A stretch of 64,000 bases of DNA from CAIWHR01 sp963816925 (GTDB taxonomy: Bacteria; Pseudomonadota; Gammaproteobacteria; Burkholderiales; Casimicrobiaceae). The notes below the pieces were generated by a model. That model made no database searches, was not told where the DNA came from, and was given only the letters and a program-made list of their open reading frames with translations. The stretch covers positions 1 through 64,000 of the forward strand of contig CAWFMY010000005.1 in the NCBI GenBank assembly GCA_963816925.1, written 5' to 3'. How positions within the stretch are numbered: position 1 is the first letter of the stretch; each line of letters starts with the position of its first letter. A program made the position numbers and the translations under genes. Positions 1-11,565 of this stretch are shown here, piece after piece.

Positions 1-698
1 GCGTAATCGCCCTCGGCCAGCACTTCGCCGCGCGCGAGGACCGTGATGTGATCCGACAAGGTGGACACGACTGACAGGTTGTGCTCGACCATCAGCACCG
101 TGCGGTTGGCGGCGACCTTGCGGATCAGCGTCGTGATGCGCTCGACGTCCTCGTGCGTCATGCCGGCGGTCGGCTCGTCGAGCAGCATGAGCTCGGGATC
201 GAGCGCCAGCGTCGTCGCGATCTCGAGCGCGCGCTTGCGCCCGTAGGGCAGCAGGACCGCCTGCGTGCCCGCGAACTCCGTCAGCCCGACGGCCTCGATC
301 AATTCCAGCGCACGATCGTGATGCAAGGAGAGCGCGGCGTCGCTCCGCCAGAAATCGAACGAATGCCCGTTCCTGCGCTGCAGCGCGATACGCACGTTCT
401 CGAGCACCGACAGGTTGGGAAAGACCGCCGAGATCTGGAACGAGCGGACGAGGCCCAGGCGCGAGATCGTCGCGGGCCGCGAGCCGGTGATTTCGCGGCC
501 ATTGAAAAAGATCTGGCCGCGCGTCGGCGTGAGGAAATGCGTGAGGAGGTTGAAGCAGGTGGTCTTGCCTGCGCCGTTCGGGCCGATGAGCGCATGAATC
601 GTCCCGCGTCGGATCGACAACGACACTTCCTTGACCGCGACGAAGCCCTTGAACTCCTTGGTGAGCCCCTTCGTTTCGAGAATCGTGTCGTCCGCCAT
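1..698 (-). CDS. branched-chain amino acid ABC transporter ATP-binding protein (LivG-like), partial
   Basis: This ATPase subunit of a HAAT-type importer energises uptake of branched-chain amino acids or similar amides at the inner membrane. The frame opens at an ATG at 698 (MADDTILETKG) and runs off the left edge without a stop; about 232 codons are present of a usual ~250-260. Walker A is GPNGAGKTT at residues 39-47, a LivG-style signature LPYGRKRALEIA lies near residue 155, and Walker B is LMLLDEPTAGM. The His-switch region (MVEHN) is also visible. The DEPTAGM and GPNGAGKTTCFN wording is typical of LivG rather than LivF or of sugar importers. Partner permease and LivF genes would lie beyond the left edge. 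The family call is firm; the substrate is inferred. Confidence 0.9.
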   Translation of the reverse strand, partial: MADDTILETKGLTKEFKGFVAVKEVSLSIRRGTIHALIGPNGAGKTTCFNLLTHFLTPTRGQIFFNGREITGSRPATISRLGLVRSFQISAVFPNLSVLENVRIALQRRNGHSFDFWRSDAALSLHHDRALELIEAVGLTEFAGTQAVLLPYGRKRALEIATTLALDPELMLLDEPTAGMTHEDVERITTLIRKVAANRTVLMVEHNLSVVSTLSDHITVLARGEVLAEGDY

Positions 699-793
699 TC
701 TGCGCCGGCGCTTCCGGCGCCCGGCCCTCCTCGTCGCCTTCGGGGGGCCATTATGCGAAAGCCCCGCGCCGATGGCAATGGGAACGCCGTCCG

Positions 794-2986
794 TCAGTAC
801 TGGATGCGCGCGAAATAGGTCTTCTGCGAGGCCTCGCGCGCCTCGCCCAGCGTCCGGATGCCCTGTTCCGCGAGCAGCGGGATCATCCGCAGGAACACCT
901 CGCCCGTCATGATCGCGTCGCCCAGGGCCGTGTGGCGGCCGATGGGATTGACGCCCATCCGCTCGGCGATCGCCTCGAGTCCGTGCGCGTCGAAGTCCGG
1001 GTGTATCACGGCCGACAGTAGCAGCGTGTCGAGGATGGGCTGCGTGAACCGGACGCCGGTTGCCTCCTCCTTGAGCCGGAGAAATCGCAGGTCGAACGCG
1101 GCGTTGTGCGCGATCAGCACGGTGTCGGCGCAAAACGCGTGGAAGGACGGCAGCACCTTTTCGATCGTTGGCTGATTCGCCAGCATCGATGTCTCGATCC
1201 CCGTGATGCGGCTCGCCTCCGGCGACATCGCGCGCCGAGGGTCGACGAACTGCTCGAAGACCTCGTTCTCGAGCAGCCGGCCGTTGACGATCCGGACGGC
1301 GCCGATCGACACGATTTCGTCGCCCGCGGAGGGGGCGAGCCCGGTCGTCTCGGTATCGAAGACCGTATAGCCCAAAGACGCGAGCGGACGGTCGTCCTGC
1401 TCCGGCGACTGTCCTGGCTGATGGAAAAGATCGAAGTCGTAGAATTCGGGCCGGCTGCCGCTGGCGTGCGGCGCGCTCCAGCCCGACTCCTCCGGATTCG
1501 CGACCGGGATGGCGATCCGGAAGAACTCGCGATGCGACGGCTTGTGGATCTGATACCAGATCTCGCCGTCGTGGCGTTCGACGATCTGCTTCAGCGTGAG
1601 TAAAGACGCCTCGCCGCCCAGCTCCATCGCATCCGTCTGCCACGCCATCGTCGTCTCCGTGCCGAGCGGCGCGCCCGTCCAGACGAGATCGAGGTGCGCC
1701 AGCGCGCCGGCCGCCGCGAGGCCGAAGCGCAGCTCCCGGATGCCGAATTCGTCGGCCAGCCGGCTCGCGAGGTAGGTGATCGCCTGCATCAGCGAATAGC
1801 TGTCGACGTTGACCCAGATCGTCTCGTCGATCGTCTCGAGCTTGGTCGGCAGCCCGAGCTTGGTCTCGATCCGCCGCCGCGCCGCCGCGATCAGGTCGGC
1901 CCCGCGCATGTCCTCCAGCGGCCACTCGGTCCGCAGTGCATCCGCGAACTCGCCGACGGTCGCATCGAGACGGGCGGTCAGTTGCCGCGCCTCGTCGCCG
2001 ATGACGCCGATGAATCGGTTCCGCTCCTCGTCCGTCATGCCGGGAAACGCGGCAATCGTCTCGACGGCGGCACGGACGCTGCCAAGCGAGGCGCGCGTGC
2101 CCTGGGTCAGCGTCTGCAGCAGCAGGTCGCGCCGGTTCCCGCTTTCGATCCGCCGCGTGATGTCGTCCAGCACGAGCACGAATCCCGTGACGCCGCCGGG
2201 GCCGGCAGCGTCCGTTGCATCGGCGGCCGCTCCGGTCCCCGCGCCGAAGACCGGCGCCATCTGCACGCGCACGAGCTGCCCTGCGGGCGCGGTGGTGACG
2301 AAATTCGCGACCGGCCCCTGCGTTCCCTGCCGCAGGTGCTCGCGAATGCTCTCCAGCGCATGGATGATGAGGTTGCGGTCGAAGACGGCGAAGATCGAGC
2401 GGCCCAGCCCGACGAGGCTCGGCCCCATGAGGGTCGCGGCGGCGCCGTCGCGCGACTTCTGCAGGAGCCGCATTGCGCGGGCGTTGTAGAGCAGGATGCG
2501 CCCCTCGACATTGCACACGATCACGCTCTGCGCGAGCTCCGACATCAGCGCGGCGAGCCGGTTCTTCTCCTGCTCGAGGCGCGCGTTGGCGTCGCGCACG
2601 CGCCTCTCGACATCTTTCCGCAGCGCTTCGTGCGCGTCGGCCAACGCGTTGAAGCCTGCGGCCAGCTGCCGGATCTCGACCGCGCCACGCAGCGGTGCTC
2701 GATGCGCGGGGTTCGCCGAGAGGATGATGCGGGCGTCCTCCGCGAGCCGCCGCGGCGCTGCAATGTATCGGCGGACCAGCGTTCGCACGACGAGCAGCAA
2801 GGGGACGAGCAGCAGCAGCGAGACGACCACCACGCTTGCGGCATGCTGCGAAAGCGCCGGCAGCAGCTGCGCGCGCTCGGACTCGCTCATGTCGGCCGCG
2901 ACCAGCGCGACGGTCGCCCCCATCGCGGCGAGGACGAACCCCCATGCCGCCAGCAGCGCCAGTGCAACCCGGGTCCGGTCCCGCAC
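794..2986 (-). CDS. membrane sensor fused to a DEDDh 3'-5' exonuclease domain
   Basis: The 730-residue protein has two N-terminal membrane segments (about 8-32 and 50-70), a HAMP/coiled-coil linker (to ~150), a PAS-like sensor (~150-260), and a degenerate histidine-kinase-like region (~290-480) in which I see no convincing H-box or ATP-binding glycine boxes. The C-terminus (~540-710) is a DnaQ/epsilon-type exonuclease with all three motifs: FDTETTGL (Exo I), HNAAFDLRFL (Exo II) and HTALGDA (Exo III), so the DEDD-His metal-binding set is complete. It follows the receiver gene by 3 bp and belongs to the same minus-strand run as the symporter-kinase, which suggests a shared signalling role linked to acetate metabolism. 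The nuclease substrate is unknown. Confidence 0.85.
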   Translation of the reverse strand: MRDRTRVALALLAAWGFVLAAMGATVALVAADMSESERAQLLPALSQHAASVVVVSLLLLVPLLLVVRTLVRRYIAAPRRLAEDARIILSANPAHRAPLRGAVEIRQLAAGFNALADAHEALRKDVERRVRDANARLEQEKNRLAALMSELAQSVIVCNVEGRILLYNARAMRLLQKSRDGAAATLMGPSLVGLGRSIFAVFDRNLIIHALESIREHLRQGTQGPVANFVTTAPAGQLVRVQMAPVFGAGTGAAADATDAAGPGGVTGFVLVLDDITRRIESGNRRDLLLQTLTQGTRASLGSVRAAVETIAAFPGMTDEERNRFIGVIGDEARQLTARLDATVGEFADALRTEWPLEDMRGADLIAAARRRIETKLGLPTKLETIDETIWVNVDSYSLMQAITYLASRLADEFGIRELRFGLAAAGALAHLDLVWTGAPLGTETTMAWQTDAMELGGEASLLTLKQIVERHDGEIWYQIHKPSHREFFRIAIPVANPEESGWSAPHASGSRPEFYDFDLFHQPGQSPEQDDRPLASLGYTVFDTETTGLAPSAGDEIVSIGAVRIVNGRLLENEVFEQFVDPRRAMSPEASRITGIETSMLANQPTIEKVLPSFHAFCADTVLIAHNAAFDLRFLRLKEEATGVRFTQPILDTLLLSAVIHPDFDAHGLEAIAERMGVNPIGRHTALGDAIMTGEVFLRMIPLLAEQGIRTLGEAREASQKTYFARIQY

Positions 2987-2989
2987 GCG

Positions 2990-3358
2990 CTACTCCCCGA
3001 GCATCTCGCCGACCTTCGCGATCAGGTCCCGCGTCGAGAACGGCTTCGTGACGTAGGCGTCGGCGCCGATCGCGATGCCTTTCGTCACCTCGACGTCGCG
3101 CCCCTTGGCCGAAAGCATGATGATCTTGATGCCCTGCCATTCCGGGTTCTCGCGCACCTTCTGGCAGACGTCGTACCCGCTCACGCGCGGCATCATGACG
3201 TCGAGCAGGATCAGGTCCGGGCGAAACTCGCCGACCGCCTCGAGCGCTTCGGCGCCGTTGCTCACGACACGGATTTCGTAGCCGCGCTGCTTCATCAGGA
3301 ATTCGAGCGAGACGACGATGTTGGGTTCGTCGTCCGCGATCAGGATTCTCTTGGCCAT
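2990..3358 (-). CDS. stand-alone response-regulator receiver protein
   Basis: This is a single CheY-like receiver domain of 122 residues with no output domain. The acidic pocket (ADDEP), the phospho-acceptor Asp in LLDVMMPRVSG, the conserved Ser in MLSAKG and Lys in VTKPF are all present. I prefer the start at 3358 (MAKRILIADD) because GGAGGA sits 5 nt upstream; a start at 3370 would add MEEA. It lies 16 bp downstream of the symporter-histidine kinase and 3 bp upstream of the sensor-exonuclease, so it is the obvious phosphorylation partner of the kinase. Lacking a DNA-binding domain, it cannot be a direct CrbR-type transcription factor and probably works through protein contacts or onward phosphotransfer. 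Confidence 0.9.
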   Translation of the reverse strand: MAKRILIADDEPNIVVSLEFLMKQRGYEIRVVSNGAEALEAVGEFRPDLILLDVMMPRVSGYDVCQKVRENPEWQGIKIIMLSAKGRDVEVTKGIAIGADAYVTKPFSTRDLIAKVGEMLGE

Positions 3359-3374
3359 TGCTTCCTCCACCCCC

Positions 3375-6155
<2,781 letters not shown>

Positions 6156-6178
6156 GGCGAGGCCGGGCGCGAGTTGCG

Positions 6179-6376
6179 CTAACGATTCCGCTCGACGACG
6201 AAAGCAAGCAGGCCGATGAAGAGCGCCCACGCGCCGAAAATGTAGACGTAGAGCAAGGGAATGCCGAACACCTGCGTCACCCGGCTGAAGAGCGCCAGCA
6301 GCGGATAGTTGAACAGCAGCACGCCCAGCAGGAACAGCGCGACGAGGCGCTGGTTCTTGACGATCGATCGAAACAT
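6179..6376 (-). CDS. small two-helix membrane protein
   Basis: A 65-residue protein with two hydrophobic segments (about 11-30 and 38-60), a basic N-terminus (MFRSIVKNQR) and a basic C-terminal tail (VERNR). A strong ribosome-binding site (GGGAGGA) lies just upstream of the ATG. It sits 23 bp before the symporter-kinase start and 34 bp after the DUF294 gene, so it is probably translated in the same operon. Small proteins of this form are often found next to SSS-type symporters or symporter-kinases, but I do not recognise a named family. An accessory or stabilising role for the kinase is inference. Confidence 0.75.
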   Translation of the reverse strand: MFRSIVKNQRLVALFLLGVLLFNYPLLALFSRVTQVFGIPLLYVYIFGAWALFIGLLAFVVERNR

Positions 6377-6410
6377 GGACGTCCTCCCTGGCGGCGCGCG
6401 CGCCCGTTCA

Positions 6411-8300
6411 TCACAGCCGGTACGTATGCCGAAGCCGCTCCTGCAGCAGCCTTGCCTGCCGGAATGCTTCCTTCAGCATGCGCTGGTCGACCTCGTTCAG
6501 CGCATACGGGTCGATGCGATTCGGATTGCCGCCCGGCGCCGCCTGGTCCTGCTGGCGCAACCGCAGCAGCTGCAGGAAGTGAAACGCCTCGACCGTCGCG
6601 TCGACGTGCCGCGCCTCGACGTGCAGCTTCTGGCCAGCGACGCGCAGCCGCGCGGCGGTTCCTGCGTCCGGGATCCCGTGGGCCAGCGCAAACACGCGGG
6701 CGCAGTCGACAAAAAGGCGCGTGCCGCGCGTCTTGAGGTCGAGCGTGCCCTTGGCCTTCGCGTCGTCGTCGACCACGAAGGTGCGGATCAGGCCGAGCGG
6801 CGGCTCGACCTGCAGCGCGTTCTGCACCATCAGCCGGAGGAATGGCGCATTCGCCTGCGTGTAACCGAGCAGCCATTCGCGCAGCGCGTCGCACAGCACG
6901 CTGTCGCCGACGAGCGGCCGCAGGTCGAAGACGATGTTCGCGTTGAGCAGCGCCTGCGGCGTCGGCTCGCGGATCCACGCGAGGAACCGGGCTTTCCATT
7001 CTTCCACCGACAGGCAGAGGTCCGGATTGCTCGCCATCACGTTGCCCGAGCACAGCGGGAAGCCGAGGCGGTCGAGATCCACGTTGACGTCGTGCGCGAA
7101 GGCCAGCAGTCGAGGGCGCAGCCGGTGCGCGTCGTCGGCGTCGGCGGCCGCGAACAGGATCGCGTTGTCCTGGTCGGTCGCGAACGTCTGCTCGCCCCGT
7201 CCTTCGCTGCCCAGCGCGAGCCAGCACCAGTCGACGCCGGCGAGGTCGTGCCGGGCGAGCGCGAGCTCGATCGTCCGGCGCGTCAGCGCGTCGTTGAGCG
7301 AGGCGATCGTGCGCGTCAGCGGCTCCGCGCCGACTCCCTGCGCCAGCAGGTTCTGGGTCAGGCGCCGGATGTCGTCGCTCGCCCGCTTCAGCATCTCGAC
7401 CGTGTCGGCGCCGTACAGCTCCTCGTTGACCTGGCGCATCGACACGCGCTGCAGCGCGAAGAGGTCGCGCTCGTTGACCACGCCCTTCAGCTTTCCATTC
7501 TCGACGACGACGAGCTGCCGGACGCCCTGCTCGGCCATCGCGTGCATGGCTTCGGAGGCACTTGCCGACGCCGGCAGCATGACGATCGGCGACGTCATGA
7601 CTTCCGCCAGCGGCGCAGCGAGCGAGTGCCCGGCAAGCACGACGCGGCGCAGCAGGTCGACCAGTGTGAACATCCCGACCGGCGCGCCATCGCCGTCGAG
7701 CGCAATGATCGTGCGGACCTTGGCGTCCGCCATCTTCTGCGCGGCCTCGCGCAGCGGCGCGCTGGCGGCGCAGGCGACCGGCGGATTGCGCACGAGCTCT
7801 CCCAGCGGGCGCGTCATCGACTGCTGCTCGGCGGCGCGCTGGCTGTACTGGGTATAGAGGCTTTCGAGCGATTGCTTGAGCGTCTCGGTAATGGCCTGCG
7901 TGCAGAACCGCTCGAACTCGGGCGAGCGGCGGCGCAGCTCGAGAAAGTCGTCGCGCAGGAGCAGGCAGCACGTCGTGTCCTGCAGCGCGGTGAAGACCTT
8001 GGTCGTCGCGCCGCCCGCGGAAAGCGCGCCGACCGGGAACATTTCACCGGGTCCGAGCGTGCGCTCCGCCACCGACTGCATGCTGTCCGGACGGCGCCCG
8101 ACGAGGCCGCGCAGGACGATGTGCAGATGCGGGACCGGACCGCTGTGCGTCGCGAGGATCGTCCCGCCCTTCGCGAATTGGGCCAGCGCGAGGCGCGGGA
8201 CGAGGAACGCGAGCGCCTCTTCACTCATCCGGTTGAAGGGCGGATGACGCGACAGGAACGCGCGTGCTTCGTCGATGGCGACCGTGTTCGTCCGGTTCAT
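6411..8300 (-). CDS. cNMP-binding / CBS pair / DUF294 nucleotidyltransferase-like protein
   Basis: 629 residues in four modules: an N-terminal cyclic-nucleotide-binding fold (~15-140), two CBS domains (~165-290; note MTSPIVMLPASAS and VNERDLFALQ), a DUF294 nucleotidyltransferase core (~330-470) and the DUF294 C-terminal helical domain (~480-629). The nucleotidyltransferase signature GSEGRGEQTFATDQDNA is intact, including the two acidic residues of the catalytic pair. The protein is cytoplasmic, with no membrane segment. It is first in the run leading to the symporter-kinase, and such proteins recur beside acetate/CrbS loci. Regulation by adenine nucleotides through the CBS pair and cNMP fold is a family expectation; the modified target is unknown. 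Confidence 0.88.
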   Translation of the reverse strand: MNRTNTVAIDEARAFLSRHPPFNRMSEEALAFLVPRLALAQFAKGGTILATHSGPVPHLHIVLRGLVGRRPDSMQSVAERTLGPGEMFPVGALSAGGATTKVFTALQDTTCCLLLRDDFLELRRRSPEFERFCTQAITETLKQSLESLYTQYSQRAAEQQSMTRPLGELVRNPPVACAASAPLREAAQKMADAKVRTIIALDGDGAPVGMFTLVDLLRRVVLAGHSLAAPLAEVMTSPIVMLPASASASEAMHAMAEQGVRQLVVVENGKLKGVVNERDLFALQRVSMRQVNEELYGADTVEMLKRASDDIRRLTQNLLAQGVGAEPLTRTIASLNDALTRRTIELALARHDLAGVDWCWLALGSEGRGEQTFATDQDNAILFAAADADDAHRLRPRLLAFAHDVNVDLDRLGFPLCSGNVMASNPDLCLSVEEWKARFLAWIREPTPQALLNANIVFDLRPLVGDSVLCDALREWLLGYTQANAPFLRLMVQNALQVEPPLGLIRTFVVDDDAKAKGTLDLKTRGTRLFVDCARVFALAHGIPDAGTAARLRVAGQKLHVEARHVDATVEAFHFLQLLRLRQQDQAAPGGNPNRIDPYALNEVDQRMLKEAFRQARLLQERLRHTYRL

Positions 8301-8338
8301 TGGCTCAGCCTACGGAAGCGCCCGGCGCCGCGCAAGGA

Positions 8339-8365
8339 AAAACCCCCGCGCGAAGGCGGGGGTTT
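8339..8365 (-). terminator. rho-independent terminator after actP
   Basis: Perfect 10-bp stem: 8340-8349 (AAACCCCCGC) pairs with 8356-8365, with a 6-nt loop. Read on the minus strand it is followed by a short T run (GTTTTTCC). It lies 25 bp beyond the actP stop and separates the acetate-permease operon from the DUF294 operon. Confidence 0.85.
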
Positions 8366-8389
8366 GCGGGAATCGCCGACGACAGCGCG

Positions 8390-10261
8390 TCAGTGCGCGA
8401 CGGGCTTGGCGAGCAGGAGGCCCGTGTTCTGGCGCACATACAGCTCGTCCCACATGTCCTCGGAACGCTTGTCGCGATACAGCAGCGAGCCGAGTATGAC
8501 GGCGAGGAAGCCGAGCGGAATCGAGATGAGGCCCGGATTGCGCAGCTCGAACCACGGCTTCTCGAGTCCCATGATCGACGTCCGGTCGGGACCGATGGCC
8601 GTGATCCTCGCTTCCGCGGCCGCCTTCGCCTTCTCGGACTTGTCGATCGCCGCCTTGATCTTGTCCTGGTCCGCCGCTTCGGTCGCCGCGGCGAGATCGG
8701 CGGTGAGCTTGGTCAGGCTGGCCGTCTCGGTGGCGACGATCTTTTCCTGCGGCGCCTTCAGCAGCAGCGGGTAGGTCAGGTTCGGCGAGACCATCACGAG
8801 CCCGATGGCGGTCAGCGTTCCGACCACCATCCCGAGCACGATGCCACCGGTGTTGCAGCGCTTCCAGAACAGCGTCAGCAGCACGCAGGGGAAGTTGGCC
8901 GACGACGCGACGGCAAAGGCCAGCGCGACCAGATGGGCGACGTTCTGCCCCTTGGACAGGATGCCGATGGTGATCGCCATGGCGCCGACGATGACCGTCG
9001 CGATCCGCGCCGCCTTGACCTGCTCGCCCGGCGACACGTGGTCCTCGCGGATCACGCCGACGTAGAGGTCGTGCGCCATTGCGGAGGCCGCCGCGAGCAC
9101 CAGCCCCGCCACCACCGCGACGATCGTGGCAAACGCCACCGCCGCGACGAACGCGAGGAAGAGGTTGCCCAGCATCGAGTCGGGGCCGCCGCCGACGTAT
9201 TGCGCGAGCAGCGGGCCGGCCATGTTGCCGCCGGCGTCGATCGCCTTGATTTTCACCGCGCCGACGTTCATCGCGGCGCCCATGCCGAGGAACAGCGTCA
9301 GGACATAGAAACCGCCGATGATCGCCATCGCCCAGATCACCGACTTGCGCGCGTCCTGGGCCGTCGGGACGGTGAAGAAGCGCATCAGGATGTGCGGCAT
9401 CCCGGCGGTGCCGAACACCAGCGCCATGCCGAGCGAAATCTGGTCGATCGGCGCCTTGAACAGGAGGCCGGGCTCGAGGAACCGCTGGCCGAGCTCGGTC
9501 GGCGTCATGTTCTTCGCGGCGTCGCCGATGAGCAGCGCGACCTGGCCCTGCACCTTGGCGTCGCCGATGACGGCCGTCAGGAAGCCCGGCAGGCTGAAGC
9601 CGTACGGCACCCAGACCAGCATGACGAGGAGGATCGACGCGGTGACGAGGAGGATCGCCTTGATGATCTGCACCCACGTGGTGGCCACCATGCCGCCGAA
9701 CAGCACGTAGGCGAGCATCAGGATGCCCACGACCATCACCGAAATCTCGTAGTCGATGCCGATCAGCGTCTTGACCAGCACGCCGCCGCCGACCATCTGC
9801 GCCGTCAGGTAGAACGTCGACACGGTGATCGTCGACAGCGCGCCGACGATGCGCGCGGCCTTCGGGTTGTTGCGGTAGGCGAGGATGTCGGACAGCGTGT
9901 ACTTGCCGATGTTGCGGCAGGGCTCGGCGATGACCAGGAGCACGGTGATATAGGCGACGAGCCAGCCGACCGAATACATGAATCCGTCGTAACCGTAGAG
10001 CGAGATCAGGCCCGCGATGCCGAGGAATGACGCCGCGGACAGGTAGTCGCCGGCGATTGCCCAGCCGTTCTGCAGGCCCGACACGCCCCCGCCCGCGACA
10101 TAGAAGTCGGCCGTGGTCTTGACGCGCTTGGCCGCGACGTAGGTCACGAACATCGTGACGGCGATGATGATGCCGAACACCAGGAACGTGAGCCACTTCC
10201 ACTGCGCCGCGACGGCGCCCTGCGCCAGCGCCGGCGTGGCGATCAGCGCGAGCGCGACCAC
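8390..10261 (-). CDS. actP: cation/acetate symporter ActP
   Basis: This SSS-family secondary transporter imports acetate and similar short monocarboxylates with a cation. It is 623 residues long with about 13 membrane helices. Family motifs such as GWAIAGDYLSAASFLG and FGTAGMPHILMRF are clear. Compared with the usual ~550 residues it carries an extra hydrophilic Lys/Ala/Glu-rich segment (about 500-565) before the last membrane helix. The start is uncertain: the ORF opens with GTG at 10261 (MVALALIATPALAQG), giving a signal-like segment without the usual positive N-terminus. An ATG overlapping the DUF485 stop (10295-10293) is one base out of frame, so a small indel may have displaced the true start. 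It is co-transcribed with the upstream DUF485 gene. Confidence 0.93.
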   Translation of the reverse strand: MVALALIATPALAQGAVAAQWKWLTFLVFGIIIAVTMFVTYVAAKRVKTTADFYVAGGGVSGLQNGWAIAGDYLSAASFLGIAGLISLYGYDGFMYSVGWLVAYITVLLVIAEPCRNIGKYTLSDILAYRNNPKAARIVGALSTITVSTFYLTAQMVGGGVLVKTLIGIDYEISVMVVGILMLAYVLFGGMVATTWVQIIKAILLVTASILLVMLVWVPYGFSLPGFLTAVIGDAKVQGQVALLIGDAAKNMTPTELGQRFLEPGLLFKAPIDQISLGMALVFGTAGMPHILMRFFTVPTAQDARKSVIWAMAIIGGFYVLTLFLGMGAAMNVGAVKIKAIDAGGNMAGPLLAQYVGGGPDSMLGNLFLAFVAAVAFATIVAVVAGLVLAAASAMAHDLYVGVIREDHVSPGEQVKAARIATVIVGAMAITIGILSKGQNVAHLVALAFAVASSANFPCVLLTLFWKRCNTGGIVLGMVVGTLTAIGLVMVSPNLTYPLLLKAPQEKIVATETASLTKLTADLAAATEAADQDKIKAAIDKSEKAKAAAEARITAIGPDRTSIMGLEKPWFELRNPGLISIPLGFLAVILGSLLYRDKRSEDMWDELYVRQNTGLLLAKPVAH

Positions 10262-10291
10262 GCCCGCGGCAAATGCGAAGTCGACGGGAGC

Positions 10292-10624
10292 TCATTTGCG
10301 TGCCCCCATCTTCTTTTCGGCGTCGCGGACGATCTCCGCCGCCATCGGGTCGAACACCGTGTTCGCGCGCCGCGCGTAGATGAAGGCGAGCGACCAGGCG
10401 ACGACGAACTGGGACATCGCGAACAGGATGCCGACGTTGACCGGCCCCCACACCTTGATCTTGTACCACTCCTGGAAATACGCCGCCCCGATGGGCAGCA
10501 GGAAGTAGTAGACCAGCGAGAAGATCATGAGGCCCCAAAGAAACCCCATCTTCTTGCTGTGCAGTGCTTGAAACTCCGGCCGGCTGTCGATTGCCTTCCA
10601 GTCAATGCCCGACGTATCCACCAT
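10292..10624 (-). CDS. DUF485 family small membrane protein
   Basis: A 110-residue protein with two central membrane helices (about 27-50 and 64-85) and a charged C-terminus (EIVRDAEKKMGARK). DUF485 proteins are the standard partner encoded directly upstream of ActP (YjcH in E. coli). Start at 10624 (MVDTSGIDWK), with GGGGGA about 6-10 nt upstream. The stop lies 30 bp before the annotated actP start and in the same frame, consistent with tight coupling. A role in assembly or activity of ActP is inferred from conserved pairing. Confidence 0.88.
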   Translation of the reverse strand: MVDTSGIDWKAIDSRPEFQALHSKKMGFLWGLMIFSLVYYFLLPIGAAYFQEWYKIKVWGPVNVGILFAMSQFVVAWSLAFIYARRANTVFDPMAAEIVRDAEKKMGARK

Positions 10625-10758
10625 GACGTCCCCCGATTTGGCGCAGTGCGTTGCCGAAGACGGGCGCCTGCTCGACGCTTCGCCCCGACTCGCATTTGCG
10701 CACGATTGCCGGCAATCGGTGTTGATACAGGTCAACCGGAGGGGACCCGGCCGGGCGG

Positions 10759-11556
10759 TCAGTCCTCCCAGCGCGGCTTGCGCTTCTCGACAAAGGCGCC
10801 AACGCCCTCCTGCGCTTCCTTGCCAAGCATGTTGCGGGTGATCACCTCGCTCGCGTGCCCATAGGCCTCGACCAGCGTCTGCTCGAGTTGGCGGTAGAAG
10901 AATGCCTTGCCGGCGGCCAGCACGGCGCGCGGCTTGTCCATCAACTGCCGCGCGAGCGCCGCCACGCCTTCGTCCAGCCGGGCGGCCGGGACCACCCGAT
11001 TGACGAGTCCCCACGCGAGCGCCGTCGGCGCGTCGATGAATTCGCCGGTCATCAGCATCTCGAACGCCCGCTTTGGCGAGACGTTGCGCGAAACGGGCAC
11101 GCCGGGCGTGGCGCAGAAGAGCCCGAAGTTGATGCCCGACGTCGCGAATCGCGCATCCTCCGCCGCCACGGCGAGGTCGCAGGCAGCGACCAATTGGCAG
11201 CCCGCGGCCGTCGCGATGCCATGCACCTTGGCGATGACGGGCTGCGGCAGGCGCCGAATCGACAACATGACGTCGCAGCACCGCCGGAACAGGTCCCCGA
11301 CGTACGCTTCGTTCGAATGGGCGAGCATCTCCTTCAGGTCGTGGCCCGGGCAGAACGCGCGGCCCGCGCCGGCGATCACGACGACCCGCACCGTGGGGTC
11401 GCCCGCGATGGCGTCGAGCGCCGCCTGCAGCTCGATCAGCAGCGCGCCGTTGATCGCGTTGAATTGCGCCGGGCGATTGAGCGTCAGCGTCGCCATGCCG
11501 CCCGCATCCTCGCGCAGGACCAGCGGTTGCACTGCAGTGTCGAGCGGCGCGTTCAT
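10759..11556 (-). CDS. enoyl-CoA hydratase/isomerase family protein
   Basis: A 265-residue crotonase-fold enzyme acting on acyl-CoA thioesters. The two oxyanion-hole segments are visible: GAGRAFCPGHDLKE and GIATAAGCQLVAACD. At the usual catalytic position it has the wording of ECHDC3-like hydratases (SGINFGLFCATPGV) rather than FadB, and an Asp replaces one of the two Glu residues of classical hydratases, so the reaction is uncertain. It begins 9 bp after the acyl-CoA ligase stop, forming a two-gene operon for activation and hydration of a short or branched acid. The trailing 134 bp to the DUF485 gene contain no clear gene. Confidence 0.88.
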   Translation of the reverse strand: MNAPLDTAVQPLVLREDAGGMATLTLNRPAQFNAINGALLIELQAALDAIAGDPTVRVVVIAGAGRAFCPGHDLKEMLAHSNEAYVGDLFRRCCDVMLSIRRLPQPVIAKVHGIATAAGCQLVAACDLAVAAEDARFATSGINFGLFCATPGVPVSRNVSPKRAFEMLMTGEFIDAPTALAWGLVNRVVPAARLDEGVAALARQLMDKPRAVLAAGKAFFYRQLEQTLVEAYGHASEVITRNMLGKEAQEGVGAFVEKRKPRWED

Positions 11557-11565
11557 CCGGACCTC

